Below the pieces are notes generated by a model. It saw only the letters and a list, made by a program, of their open reading frames with translations. It ran no database searches and was not told the DNA's origin. A stretch of 64,000 nt of DNA, taken from Streptomyces aurantiacus (GTDB lineage: Bacteria > Actinomycetota > Actinomycetes > Streptomycetales > Streptomycetaceae). This document shows positions 28,155 to 37,629 of the stretch, piece by piece; within the stretch, counting starts at the first letter, position 1; every line of letters starts with the position of its first letter. A program made the position numbers and the translations under genes. The stretch is taken from contig NZ_CP114283.1 of assembly GCF_027107535.1 (NCBI RefSeq), positions 2,790,001 to 2,854,000 of the forward strand, read 5' to 3'.

Positions 28155-31100
28155 CCGACACCGGCCAGGTCCCGGGCGAGGGACTGCCGGAGAACGCAGG
28201 CATGGTGGAGCAGCCGGGCGTCCCCGCCCCCGGCGCGTACACCTACCTCTCCGAGTCCACCGCCGAAGACGAAGACCTGTTGCTGCTGCCGGGCGCCCAG
28301 GGGGCTTGGGGCAACGAAGTGGCCCCGCCGGCCCCGGCGCCTGTCGTCGAGGCCGTCCACGAGCCCGGTCCGCACGAGACGGCGGGCCGCGACAGCGGCT
28401 CGGTCGACCTCAGCGCCGTCCGGATGTCCTCGCCCGCACCGCAGCCGCCCGTCGCCCGTCGCCCCCTGCACCTCGGCCCGCCCACCCCGGACGGTGCCGG
28501 CAGCCCGGTGCGTTCGCTCGCCGACCGCGGTCCGGCGGGAGCGCCGCCCACCCCCTTTCCCGTACGGCAGGCGGGTCCGCCCACGTCCGGACCCGAATAC
28601 CTCGACGTACCGCGTGACGAGATCGCGCTGCAGGGCGCGGCGCCCTGGGGAGCCCAGGCGCAGGCCCAGGTACAGGTAGCGCCTCCGGTGGCACAGGTCG
28701 GTTCCGAGGACGTGCCTGCAGAAACGGTCTTCCCGGCGGTCGCCGAGGCGCACGCCGGTGAACCGGCAGCCGTCGAGGCCGCCCCCGTCGCGCAGGTACC
28801 CGAAGCCGAGGGTGACGCGTCGCTTCCCGAGGTCCAGGGCCCCCCGGTCCCGCCGGAACCCTCGGAGGAGCCGGCGGCGGAGCAGCCCGCCGAGGCGCCG
28901 CAGGGACAGGACGCTCCGAGCGCCGACGGCCCCGACGCCGCGCAGACCCGGTCCGCCGCGGACCCCGCAGAGCCCGAGCAGGCTCCGGAAGCGGTGCAGG
29001 CACCCGAAGAGGCGTACGGTGCGCCGCAGCCGGAAGCCGTTCGGCCCGATGAGCAGCCGGCCGGGACCGTGGAGGACGTCCAGGTACCGGACGCAGTCCC
29101 GGTCCCCGAACCGGTCCTCGAACCGGTTCTCGTGCAGGACTACGCGCAGGCTCCCCAGCTCGCCGACGGTTCGCTGTTCCCGCAGGCCCCGGACGGGGGC
29201 CACGGCCCCGAGTTCGCCCAGGCCGTCCCGGAGTTCGCACACGCGCCCCAGCCCACGCCCTTCCCCGCCGCACCCCACTACGCGCACCCGTCGGAGGACG
29301 CCGGGCAGCACGCGCCCGAGGCCCCGCAGGCCGCGTACGCGGCGCCGGACCCGCAGCCCGTGTACCCGGCGGAGCCGCAGGTCCCGGATCCAGCCGTGCC
29401 GTTCACCGGGGCCGCACCGCCCGCGGGGGCCCAGGAGCCCCAGCCGCAGCCGGTGGAGGCCGAGCCGTTCGTCGCGGAGGCCGTCCAGGTCCAGGGTCCC
29501 GCCGAGGCCCCGTGGTCCGCCGGGCCCACCGAGCCCGAGGCCGTGCCCGTCCGGAGCGCCGAGGAGCCCGAGGCCCCGCAGGAGGTGCCGGCCGAGACCG
29601 CCGCGTACGCCGAAGAACCCGTGGTGGCCGTGGCACACGAGGGCCACGGCGAGGCGGCCGCGCTGCAGGACGGACCCCCGGAGACCCACGCCGAGCAGCC
29701 CGCCGGCCAGTTCGTGCCCGTCGAGGGCATGGTGCCGACCACCCCGCACCTGGCTCCGACCCCGCCCCACGCCATGACCGTGCCGCCCCTCCCGGAGGAG
29801 CGGGCCGAGCAGATCGCCGAAGAGGCGGCGGGCCCGGCCGCGGTGACCGTCGAGCAGCCCGCCGAACCGGCGCCCGACAGCGGGCAGGACGAGGAGCCCG
29901 TCCTCGTCCTGCCCGCCCCCAGGGAGCCCGACCCGGCTCCCGACGCCGAGGCGACTCCCGTACCGGAGGCGCCGGTCGAGGCCGAGGAGGAGAGCCCGGA
30001 GCCCGTGGCGGCACAGCAGGCGGAGGACCTGGACACCCGCGCCGCCGACCAGGAGGAGAGCACGGCCGCCGTGGCCCGGACACGAGAGTCCACCGGACCG
30101 GCCGCGCCCGGCTACGACGACGCCGAACGCGAGGCCGTCCTGCGCGTCATGCGCGAGCGCCGCGACATCCGCAACGGCTTCCGCAGCGACCCGATCCCGC
30201 ACGACGTGCTGCTCCGCGTCCTGGAGGCGGCCCACACGGCGCCCTCCGTCGGCCACTCCCAGCCCTGGGACTTCGTCGTCATCCGCTCCGCCGAGACACG
30301 GCGCACGATGCACGAACTGGCCGCCCGCCAGCGCGAGGCGTACGCCCAGTCGCTCCCCAAGGGCCGCGCGAAGCAGTTCAAGGAACTGAAGATCGAGGCC
30401 ATCCTCGACACCCCGGTGAACATCGTCGTCACCGCCGACCCGACCCGCGGCGGCCGGCACACCCTCGGCCGCCACACCCAGCCGCAGATGGCCCCGTACT
30501 CCTCCGCGCTCGCCGTCGAGAACCTGTGGCTCGCGGCCCGCGCCGAGGGCCTGGGCGTCGGCTGGGTCAGCTTCTTCGACGAGCGGGAGATGGTCCGCGA
30601 GCTGGGCCTGCCCGAGCACCTGGAGGTCGTGGCCTACCTCTGCGTCGGATACGTCGACGAGTTCCCGGAGGAGCCCGAGCTGATGCAGGCGGGCTGGTCC
30701 AAGCGCCGCCCGCTGTCCTGGGTCGTGCACGAGGAGACGTACGGCCGTCGCGCGCTGCCCGGCGAGGAGCCGCACGACCTGCTCGCCGAGACCGTCACCA
30801 ACATCCGCCCGCTGGACGCCAAGGCGCTCGGCGAGGCGTGGGAGCGCCAGAAGCGCATGACCAAGCCGGCCGGTGCCCTCGGCATGCTGGAGATCATCTC
30901 CGCGCAGCTCTCGGGCCTGTCCCGGATGTGCCCGCCCCCGATCCCGGAACCGGCCGCCGTCGCGATCTTCGCGGGCGACCACGGCGTCCACGCGCAGGGC
31001 GTCACCCCGTGGCCGCAGGAGGTCACCGGCCAGATGGTGGCCAACATCCTCGGCGGCGGCGCGGTCTGCAACGCCTTCGCCACCCAGGTCGGTGCCGAGG

Positions 31101-31828
31101 TCTGCGTCGTCGACGTGGGTGTGGCCTCCGACCTGCCCGCGACCCCCGGCCTGCTGCCGCGCAAGGTCCGTGCGGGCACGGCCGACATGACGACCGGTCC
31201 CGCGCTGACCCGCGAGGAGGTCAGGGCGGCCATCGAGGTGGGCATCGAGACCGCCCGCGATCTGGTGGCGGCCGGTAACAAGGCCCTGATCACGGGCGAG
31301 ATGGGCATCGCCAACACCACGGCCTCGGCGGCGCTGATCTCCGTCTTCACCGGCGCCGACCCGGCCGAGGTCACCGGCCGCGGCACCGGTATCAACGACG
31401 AGACCCTGGCCCGCAAGACCGAGGTGGTACGCCGGGCCCTGGAACTCCACCAGCCGGACCCCGCCGACCCGATCGGTGTCCTCGCGGCCATCGGCGGTCT
31501 GGAGCACGCCGCGATGGTGGGCCTCCTCCTCGGCGGGGCCTCCCTGCGCACACCGGTGATCCTGGACGGTGTGAGCGCCGGCGCGGCGGCCCTGGTGGCC
31601 CGCGCCATCGCCCCGGAGGTGCTGGCGGCCTGCATCGCCGGCCACCGCAGCGCCGAGCCCGGCCACGTGGCCGCCCTCAACAAGCTGGGCCTGCGCCCCC
31701 TGGTCGACCTCGACCTCCGTCTCGGCGAGGGCACCGGCGCCCTGCTGGCCCTCCCGGTCGTGCAGAGCGCGGCCCGGGCGATGCACGAGGTGGCGACGTT
31801 CGACTCGGCCGGGGTGACCGAGAAGTAG
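28151..31828 (+). CDS. cobT: Disordered arm fused to BluB and CobT (lower-ligand synthesis and activation)
   Basis: The 1,225-residue protein has three parts. Residues 1 to about 650 are low-complexity Pro/Glu/Ala/Gln-rich sequence with no folded domain visible. Residues about 655-870 are BluB-like, a nitroreductase-fold enzyme that makes 5,6-dimethylbenzimidazole from reduced FMN and oxygen (MRERRDIRNGFRSDPIP, PSVGHSQPWDFVVI, LGVGWVSFFDE). Residues about 875-1225 are CobT, which attaches that base to ribose phosphate from nicotinate mononucleotide (KPAGALGMLEIIS, FAGDHGVHAQGV, GEMGIANTTASAAL, RSAEPGH). The fusion joins consecutive steps. GAGGGG precedes the ATG. It follows cobL and precedes cysG. 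Confidence 0.9.
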   Translation: MTDTGQVPGEGLPENAGMVEQPGVPAPGAYTYLSESTAEDEDLLLLPGAQGAWGNEVAPPAPAPVVEAVHEPGPHETAGRDSGSVDLSAVRMSSPAPQPPVARRPLHLGPPTPDGAGSPVRSLADRGPAGAPPTPFPVRQAGPPTSGPEYLDVPRDEIALQGAAPWGAQAQAQVQVAPPVAQVGSEDVPAETVFPAVAEAHAGEPAAVEAAPVAQVPEAEGDASLPEVQGPPVPPEPSEEPAAEQPAEAPQGQDAPSADGPDAAQTRSAADPAEPEQAPEAVQAPEEAYGAPQPEAVRPDEQPAGTVEDVQVPDAVPVPEPVLEPVLVQDYAQAPQLADGSLFPQAPDGGHGPEFAQAVPEFAHAPQPTPFPAAPHYAHPSEDAGQHAPEAPQAAYAAPDPQPVYPAEPQVPDPAVPFTGAAPPAGAQEPQPQPVEAEPFVAEAVQVQGPAEAPWSAGPTEPEAVPVRSAEEPEAPQEVPAETAAYAEEPVVAVAHEGHGEAAALQDGPPETHAEQPAGQFVPVEGMVPTTPHLAPTPPHAMTVPPLPEERAEQIAEEAAGPAAVTVEQPAEPAPDSGQDEEPVLVLPAPREPDPAPDAEATPVPEAPVEAEEESPEPVAAQQAEDLDTRAADQEESTAAVARTRESTGPAAPGYDDAEREAVLRVMRERRDIRNGFRSDPIPHDVLLRVLEAAHTAPSVGHSQPWDFVVIRSAETRRTMHELAARQREAYAQSLPKGRAKQFKELKIEAILDTPVNIVVTADPTRGGRHTLGRHTQPQMAPYSSALAVENLWLAARAEGLGVGWVSFFDEREMVRELGLPEHLEVVAYLCVGYVDEFPEEPELMQAGWSKRRPLSWVVHEETYGRRALPGEEPHDLLAETVTNIRPLDAKALGEAWERQKRMTKPAGALGMLEIISAQLSGLSRMCPPPIPEPAAVAIFAGDHGVHAQGVTPWPQEVTGQMVANILGGGAVCNAFATQVGAEVCVVDVGVASDLPATPGLLPRKVRAGTADMTTGPALTREEVRAAIEVGIETARDLVAAGNKALITGEMGIANTTASAALISVFTGADPAEVTGRGTGINDETLARKTEVVRRALELHQPDPADPIGVLAAIGGLEHAAMVGLLLGGASLRTPVILDGVSAGAAALVARAIAPEVLAACIAGHRSAEPGHVAALNKLGLRPLVDLDLRLGEGTGALLALPVVQSAARAMHEVATFDSAGVTEK

Positions 31829-31832
31829 CCGC

Positions 31833-31882
31833 GTCGTCGGTCCGTGCCCGCCCGGCGCAACGGGCGGGCACGGACCGACGAC
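31833..31882 (+). terminator. 21-bp stem terminator after bluB-cobT
   Basis: Arms at 31833-31853 and 31862-31882 are perfectly complementary around an 8-base loop and begin four bases after the stop codon. There is no U-tract. Confidence 0.75.
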
Positions 31883-32056
31883 GGACCCGCTCGTGCGGGG
31901 CTCTGAGGCGCAGCCCCAGTTTCGGCAAGGGCCGGACCGGGGGAAAGAAACCCCACCCCAGCCGTCCACCACGCCGCACTCTAAAATCCGCACGTCAGGG
32001 CCGCTCCAAGGCAGCAGCGCCCCCACCGCACCACCCGCATGAGGAGCCGCACCTCC

Positions 32057-33301
32057 ATGGCCGAACACCCCGCCTACCCCGTAGGCCTCCGCCTCCTTGG
32101 CCGCCGCGTCGTAGTCCTCGGCGGCGGCCAGGTCGCCCAACGCCGTCTCCCCGCCCTCATCGCGGCGGGCGCGGACATCCACCTCGTCTCCCCGGCCGCC
32201 ACCCCCTCGGTCGAGGCCATGGCGGACGCGGGCGAACTGACCTGGACGAGGCGCCCCTACGAGCCGGGCGACCTCGCGGAAGCCTGGTACGCCCTGATCG
32301 CCACCAGCGACCCCGAGGCGAACATCGCGGCCTCGGCGGAGGCGGAGACGCACCGCGTGTGGTGCGTCCGCTCGGACGACGCCGACGCGGCCACGGCCTG
32401 GACCCCGGCGACGGGCCACAGTGAGGGCGTCACCGTGGCCGTCCTGACCACGAACGCCAAGGGCCGCGACCCCCGCCACACCGCGGCCGTCCGCGACGCG
32501 GTGGTCGAGGGCCTGCGCGACGGCACCCTCGTGGCACCCCACTACCGCACCCGCACGCCCGGCGTCGCCCTGGTCGGCGGCGGCCCCGGCGACCCGGACC
32601 TGATCACGGTCCGCGGGCGGCGCCTCCTCGCCGAGGCGGACGTGGTCATCGCCGACCGCCTGGGCCCCCGCGACCTGCTCGCCGAACTGCCGCCCCACGT
32701 CGAGGTGATCGACGCGGCGAAGATCCCGTACGGACGCTTCATGGCCCAGGAGGCCATCAACAACGCGCTCATCGAGCACGCCCAGCAGGGCAAGTCGGTG
32801 GTCCGTCTGAAGGGCGGCGACCCCTTCGTCTTCGGCCGTGGCATGGAGGAGGCCCAGGCACTGGCCGAGGCGGGCATCTCCTGCACGGTCGTCCCCGGCA
32901 TCTCCAGCTCGATCTCGGTCCCGGGCGCGGCCGGCATCCCGGTCACGCACCGCGGAGTCGCCCACGAGTTCACCGTCGTCAGCGGCCATGTCGCCCCCGA
33001 CGACGAACGCTCCCTGGTCGACTGGGCGGCGCTCGCCAAGCTCCGCGGCACCCTGGTCGTCCTGATGGGCGTGGACAAGATCGGCGCCATCGCCCGCACA
33101 CTCATGGACAACGGCAAGGCGTCCGACACCCCCGTGGCGCTCGTCCAGGAGGGCACGACCGCGGCGCAGCGCCGCGTCGACGCGACGCTCGCGACGGTCG
33201 CCGGGACGGTACGTGCCGAGGACGTGCGGCCCCCGGCGGTCATCGTCATCGGCGAGGTCGTCACCGTGAGCGCGGACGGCTCGTTCGAGACATCTGAGTA
33301 A
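32057..33301 (+). CDS. cysG: Precorrin-2 dehydrogenase / uroporphyrinogen-III C-methyltransferase
   Basis: The 414-residue protein joins an N-terminal NAD-dependent precorrin-2 dehydrogenase domain (RVVVLGGGQVAQRRLPALIAAGA; about residues 10-150) to a C-terminal SAM uroporphyrinogen-III methylase (VGGGPGDPDLITVRGRRLL from about 172, VVRLKGGDPFVFGRG, VVPGISSSISVPGAAGIPVTHRG). It feeds precorrin-2 to cobalamin and sirohydrochlorin to sirohaem. The chelatase/dimerisation part between the domains looks short compared with E. coli CysG. ATG 32057 follows GAGGAG, and an in-frame GTG/ATG slightly upstream is less likely. Confidence 0.9.
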   Translation: MAEHPAYPVGLRLLGRRVVVLGGGQVAQRRLPALIAAGADIHLVSPAATPSVEAMADAGELTWTRRPYEPGDLAEAWYALIATSDPEANIAASAEAETHRVWCVRSDDADAATAWTPATGHSEGVTVAVLTTNAKGRDPRHTAAVRDAVVEGLRDGTLVAPHYRTRTPGVALVGGGPGDPDLITVRGRRLLAEADVVIADRLGPRDLLAELPPHVEVIDAAKIPYGRFMAQEAINNALIEHAQQGKSVVRLKGGDPFVFGRGMEEAQALAEAGISCTVVPGISSSISVPGAAGIPVTHRGVAHEFTVVSGHVAPDDERSLVDWAALAKLRGTLVVLMGVDKIGAIARTLMDNGKASDTPVALVQEGTTAAQRRVDATLATVAGTVRAEDVRPPAVIVIGEVVTVSADGSFETSE

Positions 33302-33364
33302 CCCCGGGTAACACAACCGTTCCCAGCCGTTGGCACCGCACCCAGGACAAGGCAGTATCACCCT

Positions 33365-34183
33365 GTGGCCGATCTCATCACCGTTGAGGACCCAGCCGAC
33401 CCCCGCCTGCGTGACTACACGGGCCTGACCGACGTGGAGCTGCGCCGCAAGCGCGAACCGGCCGAGGGCCTGTTCATCGCCGAGGGCGAGAAGGTCATCA
33501 GACGGGCCAAGGACGCCGGCTACGAGATGCGCTCGATGCTGCTGTCCGCCAAGTGGGTCGACGTCATGCGCGACGTCATCGACGAACTCCCGGCCCCGGT
33601 GTACGCGGTCAGCCCGGACCTCGCCGAACAGGTCACCGGCTACCACGTGCACCGCGGCGCGCTCGCCTCCATGCAGCGCAAACCGCTGCCGACCCCCGAC
33701 GACCTGCTCCGGACGGCCCGCCGGGTCGTGGTCATGGAGTCGGTCAACGACCACACCAACATCGGGGCGATCTTCCGCTCCGCCGCCGCCCTGGGGATGG
33801 ACGCGGTGCTGCTCTCCCCGGACTGCGCGGACCCTCTGTACCGGCGTTCGGTGAAGGTCTCCATGGGCGCGGTCTTCTCGGTCCCGTACGCGCGTCTGGA
33901 CTCCTGGCCCAAGGGGCTCGAGTCGGTCCGGGAGGCGGGCTTCGGCCTCCTCGCGCTCACCCCGGACGAGAAGGCCAAGACCCTGGACGAGGTGGCCCCG
34001 CACCGGATGGACCGGGTCGCGCTGATGCTCGGCGCGGAGGGCGACGGCCTGTCCACCCAGGCGCTCGTGGCCGCCGACGAGTGGGTCCGCATCCCGATGG
34101 CCCACGGCGTCGACTCGCTCAACGTGGGTGCGGCCGCCGCGGTCGCGTTCTACGCGGTGGCGACCGGCCGCCCACGGCCCTGA
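33365..34183 (+). CDS. TrmH/SpoU-family RNA 2'-O-methyltransferase
   Basis: The 272-residue knotted SPOUT methylase carries the three SpoU motifs: NDHTNIGAIFRSAAALGMD, LMLGAEGDGLS and IPMAHGVDSLNVGAAAAVAFY. The N-terminal substrate-recognition part includes FIAEGEKVIRRA. It probably 2'-O-methylates rRNA or tRNA. The GTG start has no Shine-Dalgarno, and an AGTATC stretch just upstream suggests a near-leaderless mRNA. It lies 63 bases after cysG. Confidence 0.88.
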   Translation: MADLITVEDPADPRLRDYTGLTDVELRRKREPAEGLFIAEGEKVIRRAKDAGYEMRSMLLSAKWVDVMRDVIDELPAPVYAVSPDLAEQVTGYHVHRGALASMQRKPLPTPDDLLRTARRVVVMESVNDHTNIGAIFRSAAALGMDAVLLSPDCADPLYRRSVKVSMGAVFSVPYARLDSWPKGLESVREAGFGLLALTPDEKAKTLDEVAPHRMDRVALMLGAEGDGLSTQALVAADEWVRIPMAHGVDSLNVGAAAAVAFYAVATGRPRP

Positions 34184-34226
34184 GGCCCGCGCCCGCGGAC
34201 CGCGGGCGCCGGCCGCCTCCGGATTC

Positions 34227-35528
34227 CTACGCCTGACGCCCGGCCGCGCGCGGTGTGGCAGGCGGTACGCGGTCCGGCTGTACGTGCTCCTGCCTGCGCT
34301 CCTGCACACGGTCGCCGCCGAGTCCGCGGGCCGGCCCCTGGCAGCCCTGGGCCGCCGCGATCGCCAGCGCCACCAGCAGTGTCACCACGACGAACACGAA
34401 GAGCCGCTGCCTCAGCAGCCGCGGGTTGGCCGGCCGCCGGCCGGTCCCGGTGGTGCGCGGCCCGGGACGCCCCGTCCCACTGCGCTGCGGGCCGGAACGG
34501 CTGCCGGAGTTGGAGCGCGTCGAGTTGCCCCGCGAGGGGGCAGGGCGCGCCCCGGACCGCGACGGGGTGCCGTTGCCCCGCGGCGGGGGAGTGCCCGGTG
34601 TGCGCCGGGTGCGCTGCTCCGGGTAACTGTCGTCGAGCCGCCCGGTCGGCCGGTCGGCCTCCGCGGCACGGGGAACGGGCGGGCGCGTGTCGCCCATCCC
34701 GTGCGTCTCGCGTGCCGCGATCTCCTTGAGCCGCAGCGACAACTGCAGTGTGCTGGGCCGTTCCTCGGGATCCTTCGCCAGGCAGGCGCGTACGAGAGGC
34801 GCCAGCGAGTCGGGCACCCCGTGCAGCTGCGGCTCCTCGTGCACCACGCGGTAGAGCATCACTTCGGAACTGCCGTGCCCGAAGGGCGAGTCCTGGGTCG
34901 CGGCGTACGCCAGCGTGGCACCGAGCGCGAACACGTCCGTGGCCGGTGTGACGGCGGCGCCCCGCACCTGCTCCGGCGCCAGGAAACCGGGCGAGCCCAC
35001 CGCCGTACCGACGTGGGTGAGGGTGCTCGCACCCGTCGCCCAGGCGATGCCGAAGTCGATGATGCGCGGCCCCTTCGGGGACAGCAGGATGTTCGACGGC
35101 TTCAGGTCCCGGTGGACGACCCCGGCCTCGTGCACGGCGACGAGTCCTTCGGAGAGGGCGGCGCCGACGGCCGCGACCTCGGCCGCGAAGAGCGGGCCCT
35201 CCTCGGTGACCTTGTCGTGCAGCGAGGGACCGGGAACGTACTGCGTCGCGAACCAGGGGCGGTCGGCCTCCAGGTCCGCGGCGACGAGCCGCGCGGTGCA
35301 CCCGCCCCGGATCCGGCGCGCCGCCGACACCTCACGGGCGAAGCGCGACCGGAACTCCTGGTCCTCCGCGAGGTCGGGCCGGATCACCTTCAGGGCGACC
35401 CGCTGGCCACGCCGGTCGGAACCCAGATAGACAACGCCCATCCCGCCCGCGCCGAGCCGTCGGTGAAGCCTGAACGAGCCGACGACACGCGGGTCCTCGC
35501 GCCTCAGGCGCATCATCGCCATGTCCAT
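34227..35528 (-). CDS. Serine/threonine protein kinase, membrane-anchored
   Basis: The 433-residue Hanks-type kinase has an N-terminal catalytic domain: glycine loop RRLGAGGMGVVYLGS, ALKVIRPD for the catalytic Lys, VVHRDLKPSNILL and IIDFGIAW, then SPGFLAPEQVRG. A disordered Ser/Arg/Pro/Gly segment (about residues 250-370) follows, with one membrane helix (LFVFVVVTLLVALAIAAAQG) and a short exterior tail without PASTA domains. The start is uncertain among GTG 35558, ATG 35528 and ATG 35522; the last has the best-spaced GGGG. The target is unknown. It is divergent from a small hypothetical gene. Confidence 0.88.
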   Translation of the reverse strand: MDMAMMRLRREDPRVVGSFRLHRRLGAGGMGVVYLGSDRRGQRVALKVIRPDLAEDQEFRSRFAREVSAARRIRGGCTARLVAADLEADRPWFATQYVPGPSLHDKVTEEGPLFAAEVAAVGAALSEGLVAVHEAGVVHRDLKPSNILLSPKGPRIIDFGIAWATGASTLTHVGTAVGSPGFLAPEQVRGAAVTPATDVFALGATLAYAATQDSPFGHGSSEVMLYRVVHEEPQLHGVPDSLAPLVRACLAKDPEERPSTLQLSLRLKEIAARETHGMGDTRPPVPRAAEADRPTGRLDDSYPEQRTRRTPGTPPPRGNGTPSRSGARPAPSRGNSTRSNSGSRSGPQRSGTGRPGPRTTGTGRRPANPRLLRQRLFVFVVVTLLVALAIAAAQGCQGPARGLGGDRVQERRQEHVQPDRVPPATPRAAGRQA

Positions 35529-35724
35529 CCCCGCTGCCCGGTCCGTTTGACGAGCCACAGCTTACGTTTCCGCGGCCGGGTGCGCGCAGAGGCCGCGCCC
35601 TCGCGGACCGACCGATTGTCAGTGCCGGGTGGGAAACTTGAAAGGTGGTCAGGGGACGGGGGAGCCGGGCGGTGTTGAGCTGCGCGGATCCCCAACCATC
35701 CGTCGCAGAAGGGGGATTGGGCCC

Positions 35725-35991
35725 GTGAAGGGTGATCGCGTGGAGATAGTGGTCGACGCGGGGGACACGACCCGTACGTACGAGGTGGTGGCCAGTCGTG
35801 CGGGCCGCCGGGTGGAGACGGCGGTCCGCAGAGGAGTGGTCGAAGTGAGCGAAGTCACCCGCAGCGGATCGGTCGTCCGCACGGCCCGCTTCATGGCCAC
35901 CAGGGTGCTCGCCCTGGTCGAACAGCCGGTCCCGAGGGAGGACAGCTCGGAACAGACCGGACGTCCCCTCCGGGAAACCCCCGAGACCTAG
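35725..35991 (+). CDS. Small conserved-looking hypothetical protein
   Basis: An 88-residue soluble protein (MKGDRVEIVVDAGDTTRTYEVVASRAGRRVETA...) is predicted from GTG 35725, with AGGGGG about nine bases upstream. The first 70 residues look like alternating beta-strands, and the last 20 are charged and probably flexible. I recognise no domain. Strong third-position GC and the ribosome site support coding. It is divergent from the kinase gene. Confidence 0.65.
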   Translation: MKGDRVEIVVDAGDTTRTYEVVASRAGRRVETAVRRGVVEVSEVTRSGSVVRTARFMATRVLALVEQPVPREDSSEQTGRPLRETPET

Positions 35992-36108
35992 GACCTCTTC
36001 TCCACCCAGGGGAGTACTCCGCAGGTCACCGCTCATCCTCCGGGAGGCCCGGTAATAGGTACGAGGGCATGACGACCCGCACGCGCCCCGCACCTAGATT
36101 GGTTCTCA

Positions 36109-36154
36109 AGCGGCGGGTGCAGCACTCGTCCCCCGAGGTCAGACACCCGCCGCT
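36109..36154 (+). terminator. 11-bp inverted repeat before the 69-residue gene
   Basis: AGCGGCGGGTG and CACCCGCCGCT flank a 24-base loop. It may end the upstream small gene or fold in the leader of the gene at 36200. Confidence 0.4.
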
Positions 36155-36199
36155 GCCAGACGTCAGAAGCTTTTCAACAGAACGGTCAGGAGAGGGACC

Positions 36200-36409
36200 A
36201 TGGCGGACATCGCACCGCGGACCATGATCCGCACGCAGGGACGCAGGGCGTACAGCGCAGCGTTCGGTTCCAGCCGGTCCGGCCGGCGCCACCCGCTGGT
36301 GGCGACCGCCATGGTCCTTCCTCTGGCCACCCTGCTCGTAGTCGTCTTCGGAGGCTGGGAAGCAGTGGTCACACAGGCGTCGTCCGTGGGCGTGATGCTG
36401 GGGCGCTGA
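36200..36409 (+). CDS. Small single-pass membrane protein
   Basis: A 69-residue protein starts at an ATG preceded by CAGGAGAGGG. The basic N-terminal half (RTQGRRAYSAAFGSSRSGRRH) is followed by one hydrophobic helix (PLVATAMVLPLATLLVVVFGGW) and a short polar tail. No function is recognised. The good ribosome site and the terminator at 36496 support a discrete gene. Confidence 0.7.
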   Translation: MADIAPRTMIRTQGRRAYSAAFGSSRSGRRHPLVATAMVLPLATLLVVVFGGWEAVVTQASSVGVMLGR

Positions 36410-36495
36410 GCGGCGCCCCAGGCCCGGAAGAGCGGTCCGGGCGGGGACATCCGGCCATGAAACCCCGTGGGGACGGGGGTGCGGCGGACGGCAAA

Positions 36496-36529
36496 AATGC
36501 GGGCGCAGCTGGGGAGCTGCGCCCGCATT
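36496..36529 (+). terminator. 15-bp terminator hairpin
   Basis: A 15-bp perfect stem with a GGGG loop, AATGCGGGCGCAGCT on the left arm, is preceded by AAA and followed by TGCTTTG. It ends the 69-residue gene's unit before the APH-like gene. Confidence 0.75.
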
Positions 36530-36604
36530 GCTTTGCCCTGCGTACGCTCCGGGAGGACCGTCGGCGCTGGACCCGGCGGGAGGTACGACCCGAGGGGGAC
36601 CCGA

Positions 36605-37555
36605 GTGACCGCTGACGTGCTGCTGCCCGCGCTCCGCGCGAAGGTGCGGGCCGCCGTTCATCCGGCCGCGCAGGCGTGTGCCTGCGGTACGGGGGCCTCC
36701 GTGCTCGCCGACCGGCCCGACGGAGCCGTCGTCCGGCATGCGGGCACCGTGGCGAAGGCGCACGCCCCCGACACGGACCTGCCCGCGCTGGCGGCACGCA
36801 TGGCCGTCGCCGCCCACCCCGGACTCGCCCACGTCCTCCTGCCTCCGCTCGGCGCGAGCGTGGCCGAGCTGCAGGGGCGACCGGTCACGCTCTGGCCGTA
36901 CGGCACCCCCGTGGACCGCGACGACCCCGAGGCCGCCCCCTGGGAGGAGGCCGGGACGCTCCTCGCGCACCTGCACCGGACTCCGGAGCCGGTGCTGCCG
37001 CCCGGGCTTCCGCCGATGCGGGGCCCGGCGAAGGCGGCCCGTGCGATCGCCCGGCTCAGGTCGGCGGGCCCGCATGCGGCGGCCGCTCCGGTGCTGCGCG
37101 CCTGGGCCGTTCTGCCCTCCTGGGCGCGCGGCGAGGCCCCGATGCCGGACACCCGCACGCTCTGCCACGGGGATCTCCACCTGGGCCAGTTGGTGCGTTC
37201 GCAGGCCGGCGACTGGCTGCTCATCGACATCGACGACCTCGGCCGGGGTGAGCCCGCCTGGGACCTGGCCCGCCCCGCGGCCTGGTTCGCCTGCGGTCTT
37301 CTCCCGCCCGACGAATGGACACGCTTCCTCACCGCGTACCGGAAGGCAGCCGGCCCGGCCGTCCCCGGGGACGGTGACCCCTGGCCGGCCCTCGACGTGC
37401 CGGCCCGTGCCCTGACCGTACAGACGGCGGCTCTGGCGATCGTGAAGTCGGTGGCCGGCGGGCGCCCGTTGGACGAGGTCGAGACGTCCGTGATCGACGC
37501 ATGTGACCGAATGGCCGCCCACCCGCCGGAGTTGGCGGGAGAATACGCGACGTAG
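36605..37555 (+). CDS. Aminoglycoside-phosphotransferase-fold small-molecule kinase
   Basis: The 316-residue protein has the APH/choline-kinase C-lobe: the catalytic loop LCHGDLHLGQLV and the metal aspartates in LLIDIDDLGRGEPAWDLARP. The N-lobe is degenerate. The substrate is unknown and resistance should not be assumed. The GTG at 36605 follows GAGGGGG. It lies between two small genes, with no operon partner closer than 74 bases. Confidence 0.8.
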   Translation: MTADVLLPALRAKVRAAVHPAAQACACGTGASVLADRPDGAVVRHAGTVAKAHAPDTDLPALAARMAVAAHPGLAHVLLPPLGASVAELQGRPVTLWPYGTPVDRDDPEAAPWEEAGTLLAHLHRTPEPVLPPGLPPMRGPAKAARAIARLRSAGPHAAAAPVLRAWAVLPSWARGEAPMPDTRTLCHGDLHLGQLVRSQAGDWLLIDIDDLGRGEPAWDLARPAAWFACGLLPPDEWTRFLTAYRKAAGPAVPGDGDPWPALDVPARALTVQTAALAIVKSVAGGRPLDEVETSVIDACDRMAAHPPELAGEYAT

Positions 37556-37629
37556 GGTGCAACCGACCGAACCCGGGCAGTGTCTGTCCTGGCGGAAGCA
37601 GTACCGACCGGCGAGGAGTTGAGCCGAGC

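Noticed and set aside
28076..34309. A 2,077-codon open frame on the minus strand
   Set aside because: It is antisense to bluB-cobT, cysG and the SpoU gene; high GC removes stop codons, and its translation is Arg/Gly-rich without domains.
36605..37555. Aminoglycoside resistance gene
   Set aside because: The APH-type catalytic loop is shared by many metabolic kinases; no resistance context.
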